Part shown: piece by piece, positions 29,751-39,939 of the stretch
How the letters are laid out: the number at the start of each line of letters is the position of its first letter
Numbering within the stretch: the first letter of the stretch is position 1
Notes under the pieces: generated by a model
What the model saw: the letters and a program-made list of their open reading frames with translations, nothing else
What the model was told of the DNA's origin: nothing
Database searches by the model: none
DNA from: Oxalicibacterium flavum
GTDB lineage: Bacteria; Pseudomonadota; Gammaproteobacteria; Burkholderiales; Burkholderiaceae_D
Assembly: GCF_014635065.1 (NCBI RefSeq)
Contig: NZ_BMCG01000002.1
Span: 1 to 64,000 of the forward strand
Direction of reading: 5' to 3'
DNA length: 64,000 nt
Translations under genes and position numbers: made by a program

Positions 29751-32609
29751 ATGATGCAGCAGTCGATCTCCAATTCCTACCTGTTTGGAGGGAATGCGCC
29801 GTACGTCGAAGAACTGTACGAGTCGTATCTCGACAATCCGGGTTCGGTCCCCGATAACTGGCGCGCCTATTTCGACGCCATGCAGCACGTTCCCGCCGTT
29901 GACGGTTCGACGCGCCCCGACGTGGCGCATGCCTCGGTGATCGCCTCGTTTGCCGAGCGGGCCAAGCATGGCCCGATCCGTACCGTGACCGCAGCCGCCG
30001 ATCCCGAGATGGAGCGCAAGCGCGTCGCCGTCGCCCAGCTGATCGCCGCCTATCGCGTGCTGGGCAACAACTGGGCCAATCTCGATCCTCTGCAACGGCA
30101 GGGACGGCCTTCCATTCCGCAGCTCGAGCCTTCCTACTATGGCTTCACCGATGCGGATATGGATATCGTGTTCAATATCAGCAATACCTATTTCGGCATG
30201 GAGAACGCGTCGCTGCGCGATCTGCTCAATGCCCTGCGCGATACCTATTGCCGGTCGATCGGGCCGGAGTTCATGTACATCAGCGATCCGAAGCCCAAGC
30301 TGTGGCTGCAGGAGAAGTTCGAATCCATTCGTTCCCAGCCTGCCTTTCCGGTGGAAAAGAAACGGCACATTCTCGAACGCCTGACGGCGGCAGAAGGCCT
30401 CGAACGCTATCTGCACACCAAGTACGTCGGCCAGAAGCGCTTTTCGCTGGAAGGCAGCGAAAGCTTCATCGCCGCCCTCGACGAAGTCGTGCAGCGTGGC
30501 GGTGAACGAGGCGTGCAGGAAATCGTGATCGGCATGGCGCATCGCGGCCGCCTCAACGTGCTGGTCAACATCCTCGGCAAGACGCCGCAGGAACTGTTCG
30601 CCGAATTCGAAGGACGGCACGTCGATGATCTGCCGTCGGGCGACGTCAAGTATCACCAGGGCTTCTCGTCCGACGTCAGCACGCCCGGTGGCCCGGTCCA
30701 TCTGTCGCTGGCCTTCAATCCCTCGCACCTCGAGATCGTCAACCCGGTGGTCGAGGGCTCGGTGCGCGCGCGTATCGAGCGGCGCGGCGCCAACGATCCG
30801 TCGCAGCAGGTATTGCCGGTTCTGATCCATGGCGATGCCGCCTTTGCTGGCCAGGGTGTGGTGATGGAAACGCTGAACCTGGCGCAGACGCGCGGTTACG
30901 GCACCGGCGGCACGGTGCACATCATCATCAACAACCAGATCGGCTTTACCACTTCCGACCCGCGCGACTCGCGCTCGACGCTGTACTGCTCGGATGTCGC
31001 CAAGATGATCGAGGCGCCGGTGCTGCACGTCAACGGCGACGATCCCGAAGCCGTGGTGCTGGCCGCGCAGATCGCGCTCGATTACCGCCTCGAGTTCCGC
31101 AAGGACATCGTGGTCGATATCGTCTGCTACCGCAAGCTCGGCCACAACGAGCAGGACACACCGGCGCTGACGCAGCCGCTGATGTACAAGCGCATCGCGC
31201 AACTGCCCGGAACGCGCAAGCTGTATGCGGACAAGCTGGTGGTGCAGGGCGTGATCGGCGAAGCCGATGGCGACGAGCTGGCGAAGGCGTTCCGCGATGC
31301 GATGGATGCCGGCAAGCACACCATCGATCCGGTGATCTCGAATTTCAAGAGCAAATACGCGGTGGACTGGCTGCCATTCCTCAATCGCAAGTGGACCGAT
31401 GCTGCCGATACGGCGGTGCCGATGACCGAGCTCAAGCGTCTGGCAGAACGCATCGTTGCGCTGCCCGAGAATTTCAAGGTGCATCCGCTGGTCGAGAAGG
31501 TGCTGGAAGACCGTGCCGCCATGGGGCGCGGCGAAATGAACCTCGACTGGGGCATGGCCGAACACCTGGCCTATGCCTCGCTCGTCAGCTCCGGCTATGC
31601 GGTGCGTCTGACCGGCCAGGATTCCGGACGCGGCACTTTCGTGCATCGCCACGCGATCCTGCATGACCAGAACCGCGAGCGCTGGGATGCCGGCACGTAT
31701 TGCCCTCTGCAGAATGTGTCCGATCAGCAGGCCTGGTTCCGCGTGATCGACTCCGTGCTGTCGGAGGAAGCGGTGCTGGCATTCGAGTACGGGTATTCGA
31801 CCGCGGAGCCGAACACGCTCGTCATCTGGGAAGCGCAGTTCGGCGATTTCGTGAATGGCGCGCAGGTCGTGATCGACCAGTTCATCAGCTCCGGCGAAGT
31901 CAAGTGGGGCCGTGTCTCAGGACTGGTGATGATGCTGCCGCACGGTTATGAAGGGCAGGGGCCGGAGCACTCGTCGGCACGTCCAGAACGCTTCCTGCAG
32001 CTGTGCGCCGACAACAACATGCAGGTGGTGCAGCCGACCACCGCCGCGCAGATTTTCCATCTGCTGCGTCGCCAGATGATCCGCCTGTTCCGCAAGCCGC
32101 TGGTGATCCTCACGCCGAAGTCGCTGCTGCGCAACAAGGATGCGGGTTCGCCGTTGACGGAGCTGGCCAAGGGTTCGTTCCAGACCGTGCTGGGCGAAGT
32201 CGATGACAAGATCGATCCGAAGAAGGTTAAGCGTGTCATCGCCTGCTCGGGACGCGTCTATTACGATCTGATGGCCGCGCGTCGCGAGCGCGGCCAGAAC
32301 GATGTGGCCATCATTCGCGTCGAACAGCTTTATCCGTTCCCGCACAAGGCGTTTGCGGCGGAGCTGCGCAAGTTCCCGAATTTCACGGAACTGGTCTGGG
32401 CGCAGGACGAGCCGCAGAACCAGGGCGCATGGTTCCAGATCCAGCACAACATCCTCGAAAACATGGCGGACGGGCAGAAACTGGCATACGCAGGTCGTCC
32501 GGCCAGCGCGTCGCCGGCGGTCGGTTATTACGACAAGCATTATGCGCAGCAGAAGGCATTGATCGAAGCGGCTTTTGCCAAGCTCAAAGGCTTTGTACTG
32601 ACGAAGTGA
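29751..32609 (+). CDS. sucA: 2-oxoglutarate dehydrogenase E1 component
   Basis: 952 residues. An N-terminal segment MMQQSISNSYLFGGNAPYVE binds E2; thiamine-diphosphate domains follow, with MAHRGRLNVLVNILGK, ihGDAAFAGQG and the AEHLAYASL / GQDSGRGTFVHRHA regions of transketolase-type E1. It decarboxylates 2-oxoglutarate. Two adjacent ATG codons (29751, 29754) follow AAAGG; either may be used. The 194-base gap after gltA contains a GC-rich hairpin (29568-29589) without a T-tract and presumably the sucA promoter. Confidence 0.96.
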   Translation: MMQQSISNSYLFGGNAPYVEELYESYLDNPGSVPDNWRAYFDAMQHVPAVDGSTRPDVAHASVIASFAERAKHGPIRTVTAAADPEMERKRVAVAQLIAAYRVLGNNWANLDPLQRQGRPSIPQLEPSYYGFTDADMDIVFNISNTYFGMENASLRDLLNALRDTYCRSIGPEFMYISDPKPKLWLQEKFESIRSQPAFPVEKKRHILERLTAAEGLERYLHTKYVGQKRFSLEGSESFIAALDEVVQRGGERGVQEIVIGMAHRGRLNVLVNILGKTPQELFAEFEGRHVDDLPSGDVKYHQGFSSDVSTPGGPVHLSLAFNPSHLEIVNPVVEGSVRARIERRGANDPSQQVLPVLIHGDAAFAGQGVVMETLNLAQTRGYGTGGTVHIIINNQIGFTTSDPRDSRSTLYCSDVAKMIEAPVLHVNGDDPEAVVLAAQIALDYRLEFRKDIVVDIVCYRKLGHNEQDTPALTQPLMYKRIAQLPGTRKLYADKLVVQGVIGEADGDELAKAFRDAMDAGKHTIDPVISNFKSKYAVDWLPFLNRKWTDAADTAVPMTELKRLAERIVALPENFKVHPLVEKVLEDRAAMGRGEMNLDWGMAEHLAYASLVSSGYAVRLTGQDSGRGTFVHRHAILHDQNRERWDAGTYCPLQNVSDQQAWFRVIDSVLSEEAVLAFEYGYSTAEPNTLVIWEAQFGDFVNGAQVVIDQFISSGEVKWGRVSGLVMMLPHGYEGQGPEHSSARPERFLQLCADNNMQVVQPTTAAQIFHLLRRQMIRLFRKPLVILTPKSLLRNKDAGSPLTELAKGSFQTVLGEVDDKIDPKKVKRVIACSGRVYYDLMAARRERGQNDVAIIRVEQLYPFPHKAFAAELRKFPNFTELVWAQDEPQNQGAWFQIQHNILENMADGQKLAYAGRPASASPAVGYYDKHYAQQKALIEAAFAKLKGFVLTK

Positions 32610-32669
32610 AGACCCTGTGACGGTACGGAAGCCGGACCGTCGCATGAACAAACCGAAACGGAGAGTTAA

Positions 32670-33944
32670 ATGGCAATTCTTGAGGTGAAAGTTCCGCAAT
32701 TGTCGGAATCGGTTGCAGAGGCGACGCTGCTGCAATGGCATAAAAAGGAAGGCGAGGCTGTCGAGAGGGATGAAAACCTGATTGATATCGAGACCGACAA
32801 GGTCGTGCTCGAACTGCCGTCGCCGGGCGCCGGCGTCATCAAGCAGATCGTCAAGCCCGACAGCGCCACGGTCACGGCAGGCGAAGTCATCGCCCTGATC
32901 GATACCGATGGCGCGGCGGCGGCCAAGTCGGACGCGCCGCCGGCCGAGGAGAAAAAGGAAGCGTCCGCTGCAGCACCGGCGGCAAGCGCGCCAGCTCCGG
33001 CGGCCGCGCAGGACAAGCCTGCATCGGGTGCCGCGGGCAATATTGCCATGCCGGCCGCGGCCAAGATGCTGGCCGAGAACAACCTGTCGGCCGGCGATGT
33101 GCAGGGTACCGGCAAGGATGGCCGCGTCACCAAGGGCGACGTGATCAATCAGCTGGAGAAGCCGCAGGCTGCAGCGCCTGCGCAACCCGCTGCCAAACCG
33201 GCGTTGCAGCAGGTGCCTGCGCCGACCAGCCCGGCCTTGCTCAACCGTCCCGAAGAGCGCGTGCCGATGAGCCGTCTGCGCGCCCGCATCGCCGAACGTC
33301 TGCTGCAGTCGCAGTCGAGCAATGCCATTTTGACGACCTTCAACGAAGTCAACATGCAGCCGGTGATCGATCTGCGCACCAAGTATCGCGACAAGTTCGA
33401 GAAGGAGCACGGCGTCAAGCTCGGCTTCATGTCTTTCTTCGTCAAGGCGGCGGTCGCGGCGCTCAAGAAGTATCCGATCATCAATGCCTCGGTTGACGGC
33501 AACGACATCGTCTATCACGGCTACTTCGATATCGGTATCGCCGTCGGTTCGCCGCGCGGTCTGGTGGTGCCCATTCTGCGCGATGCCGACCAGATGAGCA
33601 TCGCCGATATCGAGAAGAAGATCGGCGAATTCGGCGCCAAGGCCAAGGACGGCAAGCTCACGCTCGACGACCTGACCGGCGGCACGTTCTCGATTTCGAA
33701 CGGCGGCATTTTCGGCTCCATGTTGTCGACGCCCATCATCAATCCGCCGCAATCGGCGATTCTCGGCATCCACGCGACCAAGGAGCGCGCCGTGGTGGAG
33801 AACGGCCAGATCGTGATCCGGCCGATGAACTACCTGGCACTGTCCTACGATCACCGCATCATCGACGGTCGCGAAGCGGTGCTCGGCCTGGTCGCGATGA
33901 AGGAAGCGCTGGAAGATCCTGCGCGTCTGCTGCTGGATCTCTGA
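32670..33944 (+). CDS. sucB: 2-oxoglutarate dehydrogenase E2 (dihydrolipoyl succinyltransferase)
   Basis: 424 residues. A single lipoyl domain (1-76) with the lipoylated lysine in IETDKVVLE, an Ala/Pro-rich linker (about 80-120), a peripheral-subunit-binding domain (about 125-165: [21 protein letters not shown]), a second linker, then the catalytic domain ending with [13 protein letters not shown], the HxxxD acyltransferase motif. It transfers succinyl groups to CoA. GGAG precedes the ATG; sucA lies 60 bases upstream. Confidence 0.97.
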   Translation: MAILEVKVPQLSESVAEATLLQWHKKEGEAVERDENLIDIETDKVVLELPSPGAGVIKQIVKPDSATVTAGEVIALIDTDGAAAAKSDAPPAEEKKEASAAAPAASAPAPAAAQDKPASGAAGNIAMPAAAKMLAENNLSAGDVQGTGKDGRVTKGDVINQLEKPQAAAPAQPAAKPALQQVPAPTSPALLNRPEERVPMSRLRARIAERLLQSQSSNAILTTFNEVNMQPVIDLRTKYRDKFEKEHGVKLGFMSFFVKAAVAALKKYPIINASVDGNDIVYHGYFDIGIAVGSPRGLVVPILRDADQMSIADIEKKIGEFGAKAKDGKLTLDDLTGGTFSISNGGIFGSMLSTPIINPPQSAILGIHATKERAVVENGQIVIRPMNYLALSYDHRIIDGREAVLGLVAMKEALEDPARLLLDL

Positions 33945-33992
33945 TAACGATATGCGAAGCGCGTCTGAGCGCGCTTCGCGCAGGAGTCATGT

Positions 33993-35420
33993 ATGCCAAA
34001 GAATTTTGATGTGGTCGTCATCGGCGGCGGCCCTGGCGGCTATGTTGCCGCCATCCGTGCCGCGCAACTCGGCATGTCCACCGCCTGCATAGACGAATGG
34101 AAGAACGAGAAGGGTGGTCCGGCGCCCGGCGGCACGTGTACCAACGTCGGTTGCATTCCGTCCAAGGCGCTGCTGCAGTCGTCCGAGCATTTCGAGCATG
34201 CGGGCCATGCCTTTGCCGATCACGGCATCGAGGTGAAATCGTTGTCGCTGAACCTGAAGAAAATGCTGGCCCGCAAGGAATCGATCGTCAAGCAGAACAA
34301 CGACGGGATTCTCTATTTGTTCAAGAAGAACAAGGTCACGTTCTTCCACGGCCGCGGTTCCTTTCACAAGAGCGGGAACGATGCGCATGAAATCCATATC
34401 GCGGGTGCGACCGAGGAAATCCTGTTTGCCAAGCATGTGATCGTTGCTACCGGTTCGGTGCCGCGCGCATTTCCCGACTTGCCGTTCGACGAAAAACTGG
34501 TGTTGTCCAATACCGGTGCGCTGGCGTTGAACGAGGTGCCGAAGAAGCTGGGCATCATCGGTGCCGGCGTGATCGGTCTGGAGATGGGCAGCGTCTGGCG
34601 CCGGCTCGGTGCAGAAGTGAAGATACTCGAGGCCTTGCCGACCCTGCTCGGCGCGGCGGATGCTCAGGTCGCAGCCGAGGCAGGCAAGCAATTCGCGAAG
34701 CAGGGTTTGGAGATCGAGCTTGGCGTGAAGATAGGTGCGGTGACGGTCGGCAAGAGCGATGTCACGATCAATTACGCCGATGGCAAGGGCACGGCGCAGA
34801 AGGCCGTGTTCGATCGCCTGATCGTCTCGATCGGACGTCTTCCGAATACCGAAGGGCTCAACGCGCAGGACGTCGGTCTGAAACTCGACGAGCGCGGTTT
34901 CATCGCGGTTGACGGCGAATGCAGGACGAGCCTGCCGAACGTGTGGGCGGTGGGTGACGTGGTGCGCGGACCGATGCTGGCGCACAAGGCGGAGGAAGAG
35001 GGCGTGGCGGTGGCGGAGCGCATTGCGGGCCAGCATGGCCACGTCAATTTCAATACGATTCCCTGGGTGATCTATACTTCACCCGAGATCGCCTGGGTCG
35101 GCAAGACCGAGCAGCAGGTGAAGGATGAGAAGATCGATTACCGGACCGGCTCCTTTCCTTTCCTTGCCAACGGCCGTGCGCGTGCGCTGGGCGATACCAC
35201 CGGGTTCGTCAAGTTCATTGCCGACGCGAAGTCGGACGAAATACTGGGCGTGCATATCATCGGTCCCAGCGCATCGGAACTGATCTCGGAAGCGGTGGTG
35301 GCCATGGAGTTCCGTGCTTCGTCGGAAGACATTGCGCGTATCTGCCATGCTCACCCGTCGCTGTCGGAGGCGGTCAAGGAAGCGGCGCTGGCAGTCGATA
35401 AGCGCGCACTGAATTTTTAG
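33993..35420 (+). CDS. lpdA: Dihydrolipoyl dehydrogenase (E3)
   Basis: 475 residues. FAD motif [20 protein letters not shown], redox-active disulfide in [16 protein letters not shown] (about 50), NAD motif [17 protein letters not shown] and the C-terminal catalytic pair HAHPSLSEA. It reoxidises the lipoyl groups of SucB. Close spacing makes it part of sucAB-lpd. The next gene, a lipoprotein, starts 11 bases after it. Confidence 0.97.
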   Translation: MPKNFDVVVIGGGPGGYVAAIRAAQLGMSTACIDEWKNEKGGPAPGGTCTNVGCIPSKALLQSSEHFEHAGHAFADHGIEVKSLSLNLKKMLARKESIVKQNNDGILYLFKKNKVTFFHGRGSFHKSGNDAHEIHIAGATEEILFAKHVIVATGSVPRAFPDLPFDEKLVLSNTGALALNEVPKKLGIIGAGVIGLEMGSVWRRLGAEVKILEALPTLLGAADAQVAAEAGKQFAKQGLEIELGVKIGAVTVGKSDVTINYADGKGTAQKAVFDRLIVSIGRLPNTEGLNAQDVGLKLDERGFIAVDGECRTSLPNVWAVGDVVRGPMLAHKAEEEGVAVAERIAGQHGHVNFNTIPWVIYTSPEIAWVGKTEQQVKDEKIDYRTGSFPFLANGRARALGDTTGFVKFIADAKSDEILGVHIIGPSASELISEAVVAMEFRASSEDIARICHAHPSLSEAVKEAALAVDKRALNF

Positions 35421-35431
35421 GAGTTTCATCC

Positions 35432-35830
35432 ATGCGGTATCCAAGTCTGCTGTTGTCCCTGCTGCTGGTAGGCTGCGCGAGCACCGGTCCCAACGATGGG
35501 CGCGTGTCGATTGCCACCGCCGAGAACGGGCAGGAATTCGGCGGCGCCAGTTGCACGGTGCTCAACAACTCGCAAAGCTGGAATATCGTGACGCCGACCA
35601 CGCTGTCGATCGGCGGTGCCAGCGGCGAGTTGCGTGTGGTTTGCAACAAGCCGGGCTACCGTACTTCCGAAGTGCGTCTGCCGCCGATCGGCCAGTCGGG
35701 CTCCAATGTCGGTGTCGGCCTCGGTGGCGGGAGCGGTGCGGTTGGCCTGGGACTGGGTTTCAGTTTGCCGATCAGCTCCGGCGGTGGTTATTATCCGCCG
35801 CGCATCACGGTCAACATGACACGGCAGTAA
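35432..35830 (+). CDS. Glycine-rich lipoprotein of unknown function
   Basis: 132 residues. Signal peptide MRYPSLLLSLLLVG with lipobox LLVGC puts the lipidated cysteine at residue 15. Next residues are ASTG, so no Asp at +2; outer-membrane sorting is expected. The mature part has two cysteines (GGASCTVLN and LRVVCNKPGY) that may form a disulfide, then a Gly/Ser-rich stretch (GVGLGGGSGAVGLGLGFSLP) resembling small outer-membrane lipoproteins. I do not know a function. It is 11 bases after lpdA and closed by a strong terminator. Confidence 0.8.
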   Translation: MRYPSLLLSLLLVGCASTGPNDGRVSIATAENGQEFGGASCTVLNNSQSWNIVTPTTLSIGGASGELRVVCNKPGYRTSEVRLPPIGQSGSNVGVGLGGGSGAVGLGLGFSLPISSGGGYYPPRITVNMTRQ

Positions 35831-35852
35831 GCCGACGATTTGAGGTGTCTGT

Positions 35853-35883
35853 AACGGGCGAGTCGCGACTCGCCCGTTTTTCT
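35853..35883 (+). terminator. Terminator after the sucAB-lpd-lipoprotein unit
   Basis: Self-complementary AACGGGCGAGTCG / CGACTCGCCCGTT followed by TTTCTT. The strength suggests it ends the TCA transcript before zapE. Confidence 0.9.
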
Positions 35884-35937
35884 TGTGTGACGCAAGCCAC
35901 GCCTGCGAGATGGAAAGAGGGAAGGAAACTGCCTGCC

Positions 35938-37032
35938 ATGAATGTGGCCGAATTTTATGAACATGCCTTGTCGCAACGCGGCTTCATGGCGGACGAGGCA
36001 CAACGATGCGCAGTGGCGCGCCTGCAGCAGGCCTATGACGAATGGGTGGATTTCAAGGCGCGACGCAAGAATGTCTTGCTGCGCATCCTGCGCGATCCAC
36101 CGGTGCCGCGTGGCGTCTATATGTGGGGTGGCGTCGGTCGCGGCAAGTCGTTCCTGATGGACAGTTTTTACTCTGTGGTGCCGCTGGAGCGCAAGACGCG
36201 CGTGCACTTCCACGAGTTCATGCGCAGCGTGCACCGCCAGCTCGACGAGCTCAAGCAGATCGCCGATCCGCTGGAAGAGGTGGCGCGCCGCATCGCAAAA
36301 CAGTTTCGCCTGATCTGCTTCGACGAGTTTCATGTCACCGATATCGCGGATGCCATGATTCTCTACAATCTGTTCAAGGCACTGTTTGACCATGGTGTCT
36401 CGTTCATCATCACGTCAAATTTCCATCCGGACACGCTGTATCCGGACGGCTTGCATCGCGACCGTATCCTGCCGGCGATCGATCTGCTGAAGGACAAGCT
36501 CGACATTCTCAATGTCGATGGGGGAACCGATTACCGCAAGCGCGCGTTGAGCCAGGTCGAGGCCTATCATTTCCCGCTCGATGATGCTGCCGCACAGACC
36601 TTGAACGATGCCTTTTTGCGCATTGCGGAAGTGTCGGATGAGGAGCCGCTGCTCGATATAGAAGGACGCCAGGTGCGCGCCTTGCGCCGTGCCGGCGGAG
36701 TGGTCTGGTTCGATTTCCAGACCCTGTGCGGCGGGCCGCGGTCGCAGAACGACTATCTCGAACTCGCCAGCCGCTTTCACACCGTGATCCTGTCGGAGGT
36801 GCCGGCCATGTCGGCAGCCATGTCTTCCGAGGCGCGCCGCTTCATCTGGCTGATCGACGTACTGTACGATCATCGGATCAAACTGCTGGTGTCGGCGGCG
36901 GTGCCGATGGACGCGTTATATACTGCGGGGGCGCTGGCGATGGAATTCCAGCGCACGCTGTCGCGTCTGATCGAGATGCAATCCGGCGAGTACATGGAAG
37001 CCACGCGCCGGCAGGCTGGCAGCACGTTATGA
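35938..37032 (+). CDS. zapE: Cell division ATPase ZapE (AFG1-like)
   Basis: 364 residues of the AFG1/ZapE AAA+ family. Walker A is GGVGRGKSFLMD near residue 65, Walker B LICFDEFHVTD near 126, followed by FIITSNFHPDTLY. In E. coli ZapE associates with the FtsZ ring under stress. The start ATG 35938 has GGAAG about nine bases upstream; the open frame runs further upstream out of frame with the lipoprotein. It commonly follows the sucAB-lpd genes in this group. Confidence 0.93.
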   Translation: MNVAEFYEHALSQRGFMADEAQRCAVARLQQAYDEWVDFKARRKNVLLRILRDPPVPRGVYMWGGVGRGKSFLMDSFYSVVPLERKTRVHFHEFMRSVHRQLDELKQIADPLEEVARRIAKQFRLICFDEFHVTDIADAMILYNLFKALFDHGVSFIITSNFHPDTLYPDGLHRDRILPAIDLLKDKLDILNVDGGTDYRKRALSQVEAYHFPLDDAAAQTLNDAFLRIAEVSDEEPLLDIEGRQVRALRRAGGVVWFDFQTLCGGPRSQNDYLELASRFHTVILSEVPAMSAAMSSEARRFIWLIDVLYDHRIKLLVSAAVPMDALYTAGALAMEFQRTLSRLIEMQSGEYMEATRRQAGSTL

Positions 37033-37075
37033 TCCCGCAGCTCCAGCTGTTTATCCACAGGAAGTCAGTATCGCA

Positions 37076-37759
37076 ATGAAATCGTTTCTCAAGATCATGA
37101 CCAGCGCGTCATTCATGTTGCTGTCGGCTTCGGCACTGGCACAGGACACGCCGCCGACCGCTTCCGCACCTTCGGTGGCGGAGGTGGTGCAAAGCTATCC
37201 AGCCGGCTCGATTCAATCGACCGAGAGCGCAGACGAGGCGATCAAGACCGTGGCCGAGGCGCGCGCGCAGATCGAAAAGCGCCACCTGGAAGACAGGCAG
37301 GCCTGCTATCCCAAATTCTTTACTACCGCCTGCCTCGACAAGGCGACGGAACGGCGTCGTCAGGACATGGCAGCAGTAAGGCCGATCGAGCTCGAGGCGA
37401 ATTCGTATATTCGTCACGCACGCGTGGCCGAACGTGACCGGCGCCTCGAAGAGGCCGCCAAGGAACGCGAAGCGAAGAACGCCACGCGTTCCAGTGTGCC
37501 GGTGCCGCAGATCAACGATACGCCAAGCGCTTCCGACGTATCGGATGCGCAACGCGCGGCACGCGCACAGGCTCATGCGGAAAAGAATGCCGAACGCGCA
37601 CAGCGTGAACGGGAACGCCACGCATCGGCTACGGCCGATGCGCAGAAACGCGCAGAGAACGTCGAGCGTTACGAGGAAAAGCAGCGGGAGTCGCTGGAGC
37701 GGCAAAAGGAAGTGGAGCGTCGCAAGGCTGAACGCGAGGGTAGGAAAACTGCTCAATAA
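37076..37759 (+). CDS. Exported coiled-coil protein of unknown function
   Basis: 227 residues. A signal peptide (about 1-23, ending LSASALAQ) precedes a mature part with two cysteines (RQACYPKFFTTACLDKA, about 83-95) and long helices rich in Glu, Arg, Lys, Ala and Gln. The last 80 residues (QRAARAQAHAEKNAERAQ...) are nearly uninterrupted charged coiled coil. No family recognised with confidence. It lies 43 bases after zapE and before the cold-shock gene; no terminator separates it from zapE. Confidence 0.75.
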   Translation: MKSFLKIMTSASFMLLSASALAQDTPPTASAPSVAEVVQSYPAGSIQSTESADEAIKTVAEARAQIEKRHLEDRQACYPKFFTTACLDKATERRRQDMAAVRPIELEANSYIRHARVAERDRRLEEAAKEREAKNATRSSVPVPQINDTPSASDVSDAQRAARAQAHAEKNAERAQRERERHASATADAQKRAENVERYEEKQRESLERQKEVERRKAEREGRKTAQ

Positions 37760-37821
37760 GTGTCAATTTCCCATCATTTCCTGCAGGCTTCCAATTGTGT
37801 TCCGAAGTCGGCAGAGAAAAT

Positions 37822-37956
37822 CAACCATTTTATTTTTATCCGGTTATAATCAGCCATCGTGGAGATTCGAGCTAGTGGTGCAGTATGTCTGTCATTCCTG
37901 TCTTGGTTGAAACGATCCACGGGCGCAAGCCCATTTAACTGAAATTAGGAATAGTA
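37822..37956 (+). promoter_or_regulatory. Promoter and structured leader of the cold-shock gene
   Basis: A consensus -10 box TATAAT (37845-37850) has no clear -35 box. The transcript would carry about 100 untranslated bases. The leader has complementary ends CGTGGA (near 37859) and TCCACG (near 37916), and a GGGC-GCAA-GCCC tetraloop hairpin (37921-37932) close to the ribosome-binding site. This resembles long cold-shock leaders in general form. Confidence 0.55.
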
Positions 37957-38160
37957 ATGGCAACTGGTATCGTAAAATGGTTCAATGATTCGAAGGGTTT
38001 CGGCTTCATCACTCCCGACGAAGGCGGCGAAGATCTGTTCGCACACTTCTCGGCAATCCAGTCGACCGGCTTCAAATCGCTGCAAGAGAACCAACGCGTT
38101 TCTTTCGAAGTGACGACCGGCCCGAAAGGCAAGCAAGCTTCGAACATTCAAGCAATCTGA
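37957..38160 (+). CDS. Cold-shock protein (CspA family)
   Basis: 67 residues, one cold-shock domain. RNP1 is KGFGFITPD and RNP2 DLFAHFSAI, with the conserved start [12 protein letters not shown]. Such proteins bind single-stranded RNA and melt secondary structure at low temperature. AGGA lies seven bases before the ATG. It is followed by a strong terminator. Paralogues are common, so a specific csp letter is not assigned. Confidence 0.96.
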   Translation: MATGIVKWFNDSKGFGFITPDEGGEDLFAHFSAIQSTGFKSLQENQRVSFEVTTGPKGKQASNIQAI

Positions 38161-38179
38161 TTGCATCGAATTCTTGACA

Positions 38180-38207
38180 AAAAGCCCCGGCATGCCGGGG
38201 CTTTTTT
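38180..38207. terminator. Bidirectional terminator
   Basis: Palindromic GCCCCGG-CATG-CCGGGGC flanked by A-run and T-run. It serves the cold-shock gene and the convergent thioredoxin-like gene. Confidence 0.92.
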
Positions 38208-38226
38208 ACGTCTGCAGCAAACGCGT

Positions 38227-38646
38227 TCAGGATGACAAGGTGCGACGCAGATTGCGTTCTTCCTGCCATTCCTGATAGTCGGCATTCTTGCTACCCTGTT
38301 CTGCGAGCGCGGCGGGATCGAGCCGGGCATAGGCATTGAGCAGGCGCAGCGCAATACCCGCATCGGGCAGGGTGGTGCCGTAGAAGGCGACCTGGTCGCC
38401 GCGCTGGATGAGGACGGTAGGAAAATTCTCGACATCAAAATCGCCAACCATATCGGCGCGGTCTTCGACATCTATCCACACGAACAGCGTTTCTGGATGT
38501 GCGGCGGCAAGCGCATCGAAGTCGGGACGATAAGCGGTGCAGACATCGCACCAGGCGGCGCACAGGCAGGCAACGACCCAGGTATCTTCGCTCATGCGTG
38601 CCACCAGGCTGTTGCGGTTGTTTTCTTCAAGAACAATGCTGGACAT
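38227..38646 (-). CDS. Thioredoxin-like protein
   Basis: 139 residues with a thioredoxin fold and redox motif WCDVC (Cys-Asp-Val-Cys) near residue 33, followed by the cis-proline loop in NFPTVLI (about 75). The dipeptide DV between the cysteines differs from the GP of thioredoxin, so another redox potential or partner is likely. No signal peptide, thus cytoplasmic. The C-terminal 35 residues are charged and helical. It diverges from tsaB, about 100 bases away. Confidence 0.88.
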   Translation of the reverse strand: MSSIVLEENNRNSLVARMSEDTWVVACLCAAWCDVCTAYRPDFDALAAAHPETLFVWIDVEDRADMVGDFDVENFPTVLIQRGDQVAFYGTTLPDAGIALRLLNAYARLDPAALAEQGSKNADYQEWQEERNLRRTLSS

Positions 38647-38743
38647 GGCGCTATTCTAGCGGGTTCTGCTGTCCGGCGGCGTGCACGATGCAAGGTGCGG
38701 CACATCCATCGCGTGGCATCGCGGCGCACGGTAAAATACCGGC

Positions 38744-39445
38744 ATGTCCACCATCCTCGCCATTGAAACTTCTTCCGAACGCGCGTCAGCCGCGCTGTTG
38801 CATCGCGATGTCCTGATTGCTCGGGATATCGACGGTGCAAGCATGCATTCGCAGACCATTCTGCCGATGGTTCAGTCCCTGTTGAGCGAAGCGGGGATTG
38901 CGCTGGCGGAGTGCGATGCCATCGCTTACGGTGCGGGGCCAGGTTCGTTCACCGGCGTACGCACTGCCTGCGGCATCGCGCAGGGTCTGGGTTTCGGCGC
39001 GCAGCTTCCACTGGTGCCGCTGGTGACACTGCTGGGTCTGGCGCAGGCCTGTCGCGAGCAGTGCGGTGCCAACGACGTGCTGGCCATCGTCGATGCACGC
39101 ATGGGAGAAGTCTATTGGGCACAGTATCGCCACGATGGCGTACGCTGGCAGGCGGTGATTGCGCCGACCTTGTCTTCCGCTGCCGAGGTGCAGCCGACGG
39201 GAGCAGTAACCGCGTGCGGCAATGGCTTGAAGGCTTACGTCGATGATTTTCGCGCGCGCTCCTTTTATGGCGAGGCATGGCAGGACTTGATGCCGCATGC
39301 GGCACAACTGGCCGTGTTGGGCGCTGCCGCCTTCGCCCGCGGCGAGCATGTGCCGGCGGGAGCGGCCGAACCGCTTTATCTGCGCAACAAGGTCGCGCTG
39401 ACGACGCGGGAGCGGCAGGAGAAGGCGGAAAGGGCGCTGACATGA
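38744..39445 (+). CDS. tsaB: tRNA threonylcarbamoyladenosine biosynthesis protein TsaB
   Basis: 233 residues of the TsaB/YeaZ family, which partners TsaD in making t6A37 on tRNAs reading ANN codons. The ASKHA-fold N-terminus ILAIETSSERASAALL and GPGSFTGVRTACGIAQGL near residue 65 are diagnostic. The gene overlaps the rimI start by four bases; tsaB-rimI pairing is common in proteobacteria. Confidence 0.95.
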   Translation: MSTILAIETSSERASAALLHRDVLIARDIDGASMHSQTILPMVQSLLSEAGIALAECDAIAYGAGPGSFTGVRTACGIAQGLGFGAQLPLVPLVTLLGLAQACREQCGANDVLAIVDARMGEVYWAQYRHDGVRWQAVIAPTLSSAAEVQPTGAVTACGNGLKAYVDDFRARSFYGEAWQDLMPHAAQLAVLGAAAFARGEHVPAGAAEPLYLRNKVALTTRERQEKAERALT

Positions 39446-39939
39446 GTTCCGTCCCGACCAGCGTGACGGCACAGGAAGCCGGCGCAGCACGCAAGCTCTA
39501 CTTCTACCGCATGCAGCCATCCGATCTCGACGAGGTGCTCGGAATCGAGAACGATGTCTATCCGTTTCCATGGACCCGTGGCAATTTCATGGATTCGATT
39601 GCGAGCGGATATGAAACCTGGGTGCTGCGCGATGGCGCCGGCACCATGTACGGCTATTTTCTGCTGATGCTGTCCGTCGATGACGCGCATCTTCTCAATA
39701 TCACCGTGGAACGCGGCCTGCAGGGGCGCGGCATCGGCCTGACGCTGCTCGACAAGGCACGCGCGATCGCGGCCGGACGCAAGCTGGGATCGATACTGCT
39801 CGAAGTGCGTCCCTCCAATGAGCGCGCGGCAAAAATCTATCTGCGTTACGGTTTCGATCGCATCGGCATTCGCAAGGGATACTACCCGGCGCAGAACAAC
39901 ACGCGCGAGGATGCCATCGTGATGAGGCTGGAGTTATGA
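39442..39939 (+). CDS. rimI: Ribosomal protein alanine N-acetyltransferase RimI
   Basis: 165 residues, GNAT fold. The acetyl-CoA binding loop is RGLQGRGIGLTLL near residue 95, and ENDVYPFPWTRGNF and YGFDRIGIRKGYYP are typical of RimI, which acetylates ribosomal protein S18. The first 20 residues, MSSVPTSVTAQEAGAARKLY, are an extra lead. It overlaps tsaB upstream and the glycosylase gene downstream by four bases each. Confidence 0.93.
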   Translation: MSSVPTSVTAQEAGAARKLYFYRMQPSDLDEVLGIENDVYPFPWTRGNFMDSIASGYETWVLRDGAGTMYGYFLLMLSVDDAHLLNITVERGLQGRGIGLTLLDKARAIAAGRKLGSILLEVRPSNERAAKIYLRYGFDRIGIRKGYYPAQNNTREDAIVMRLEL

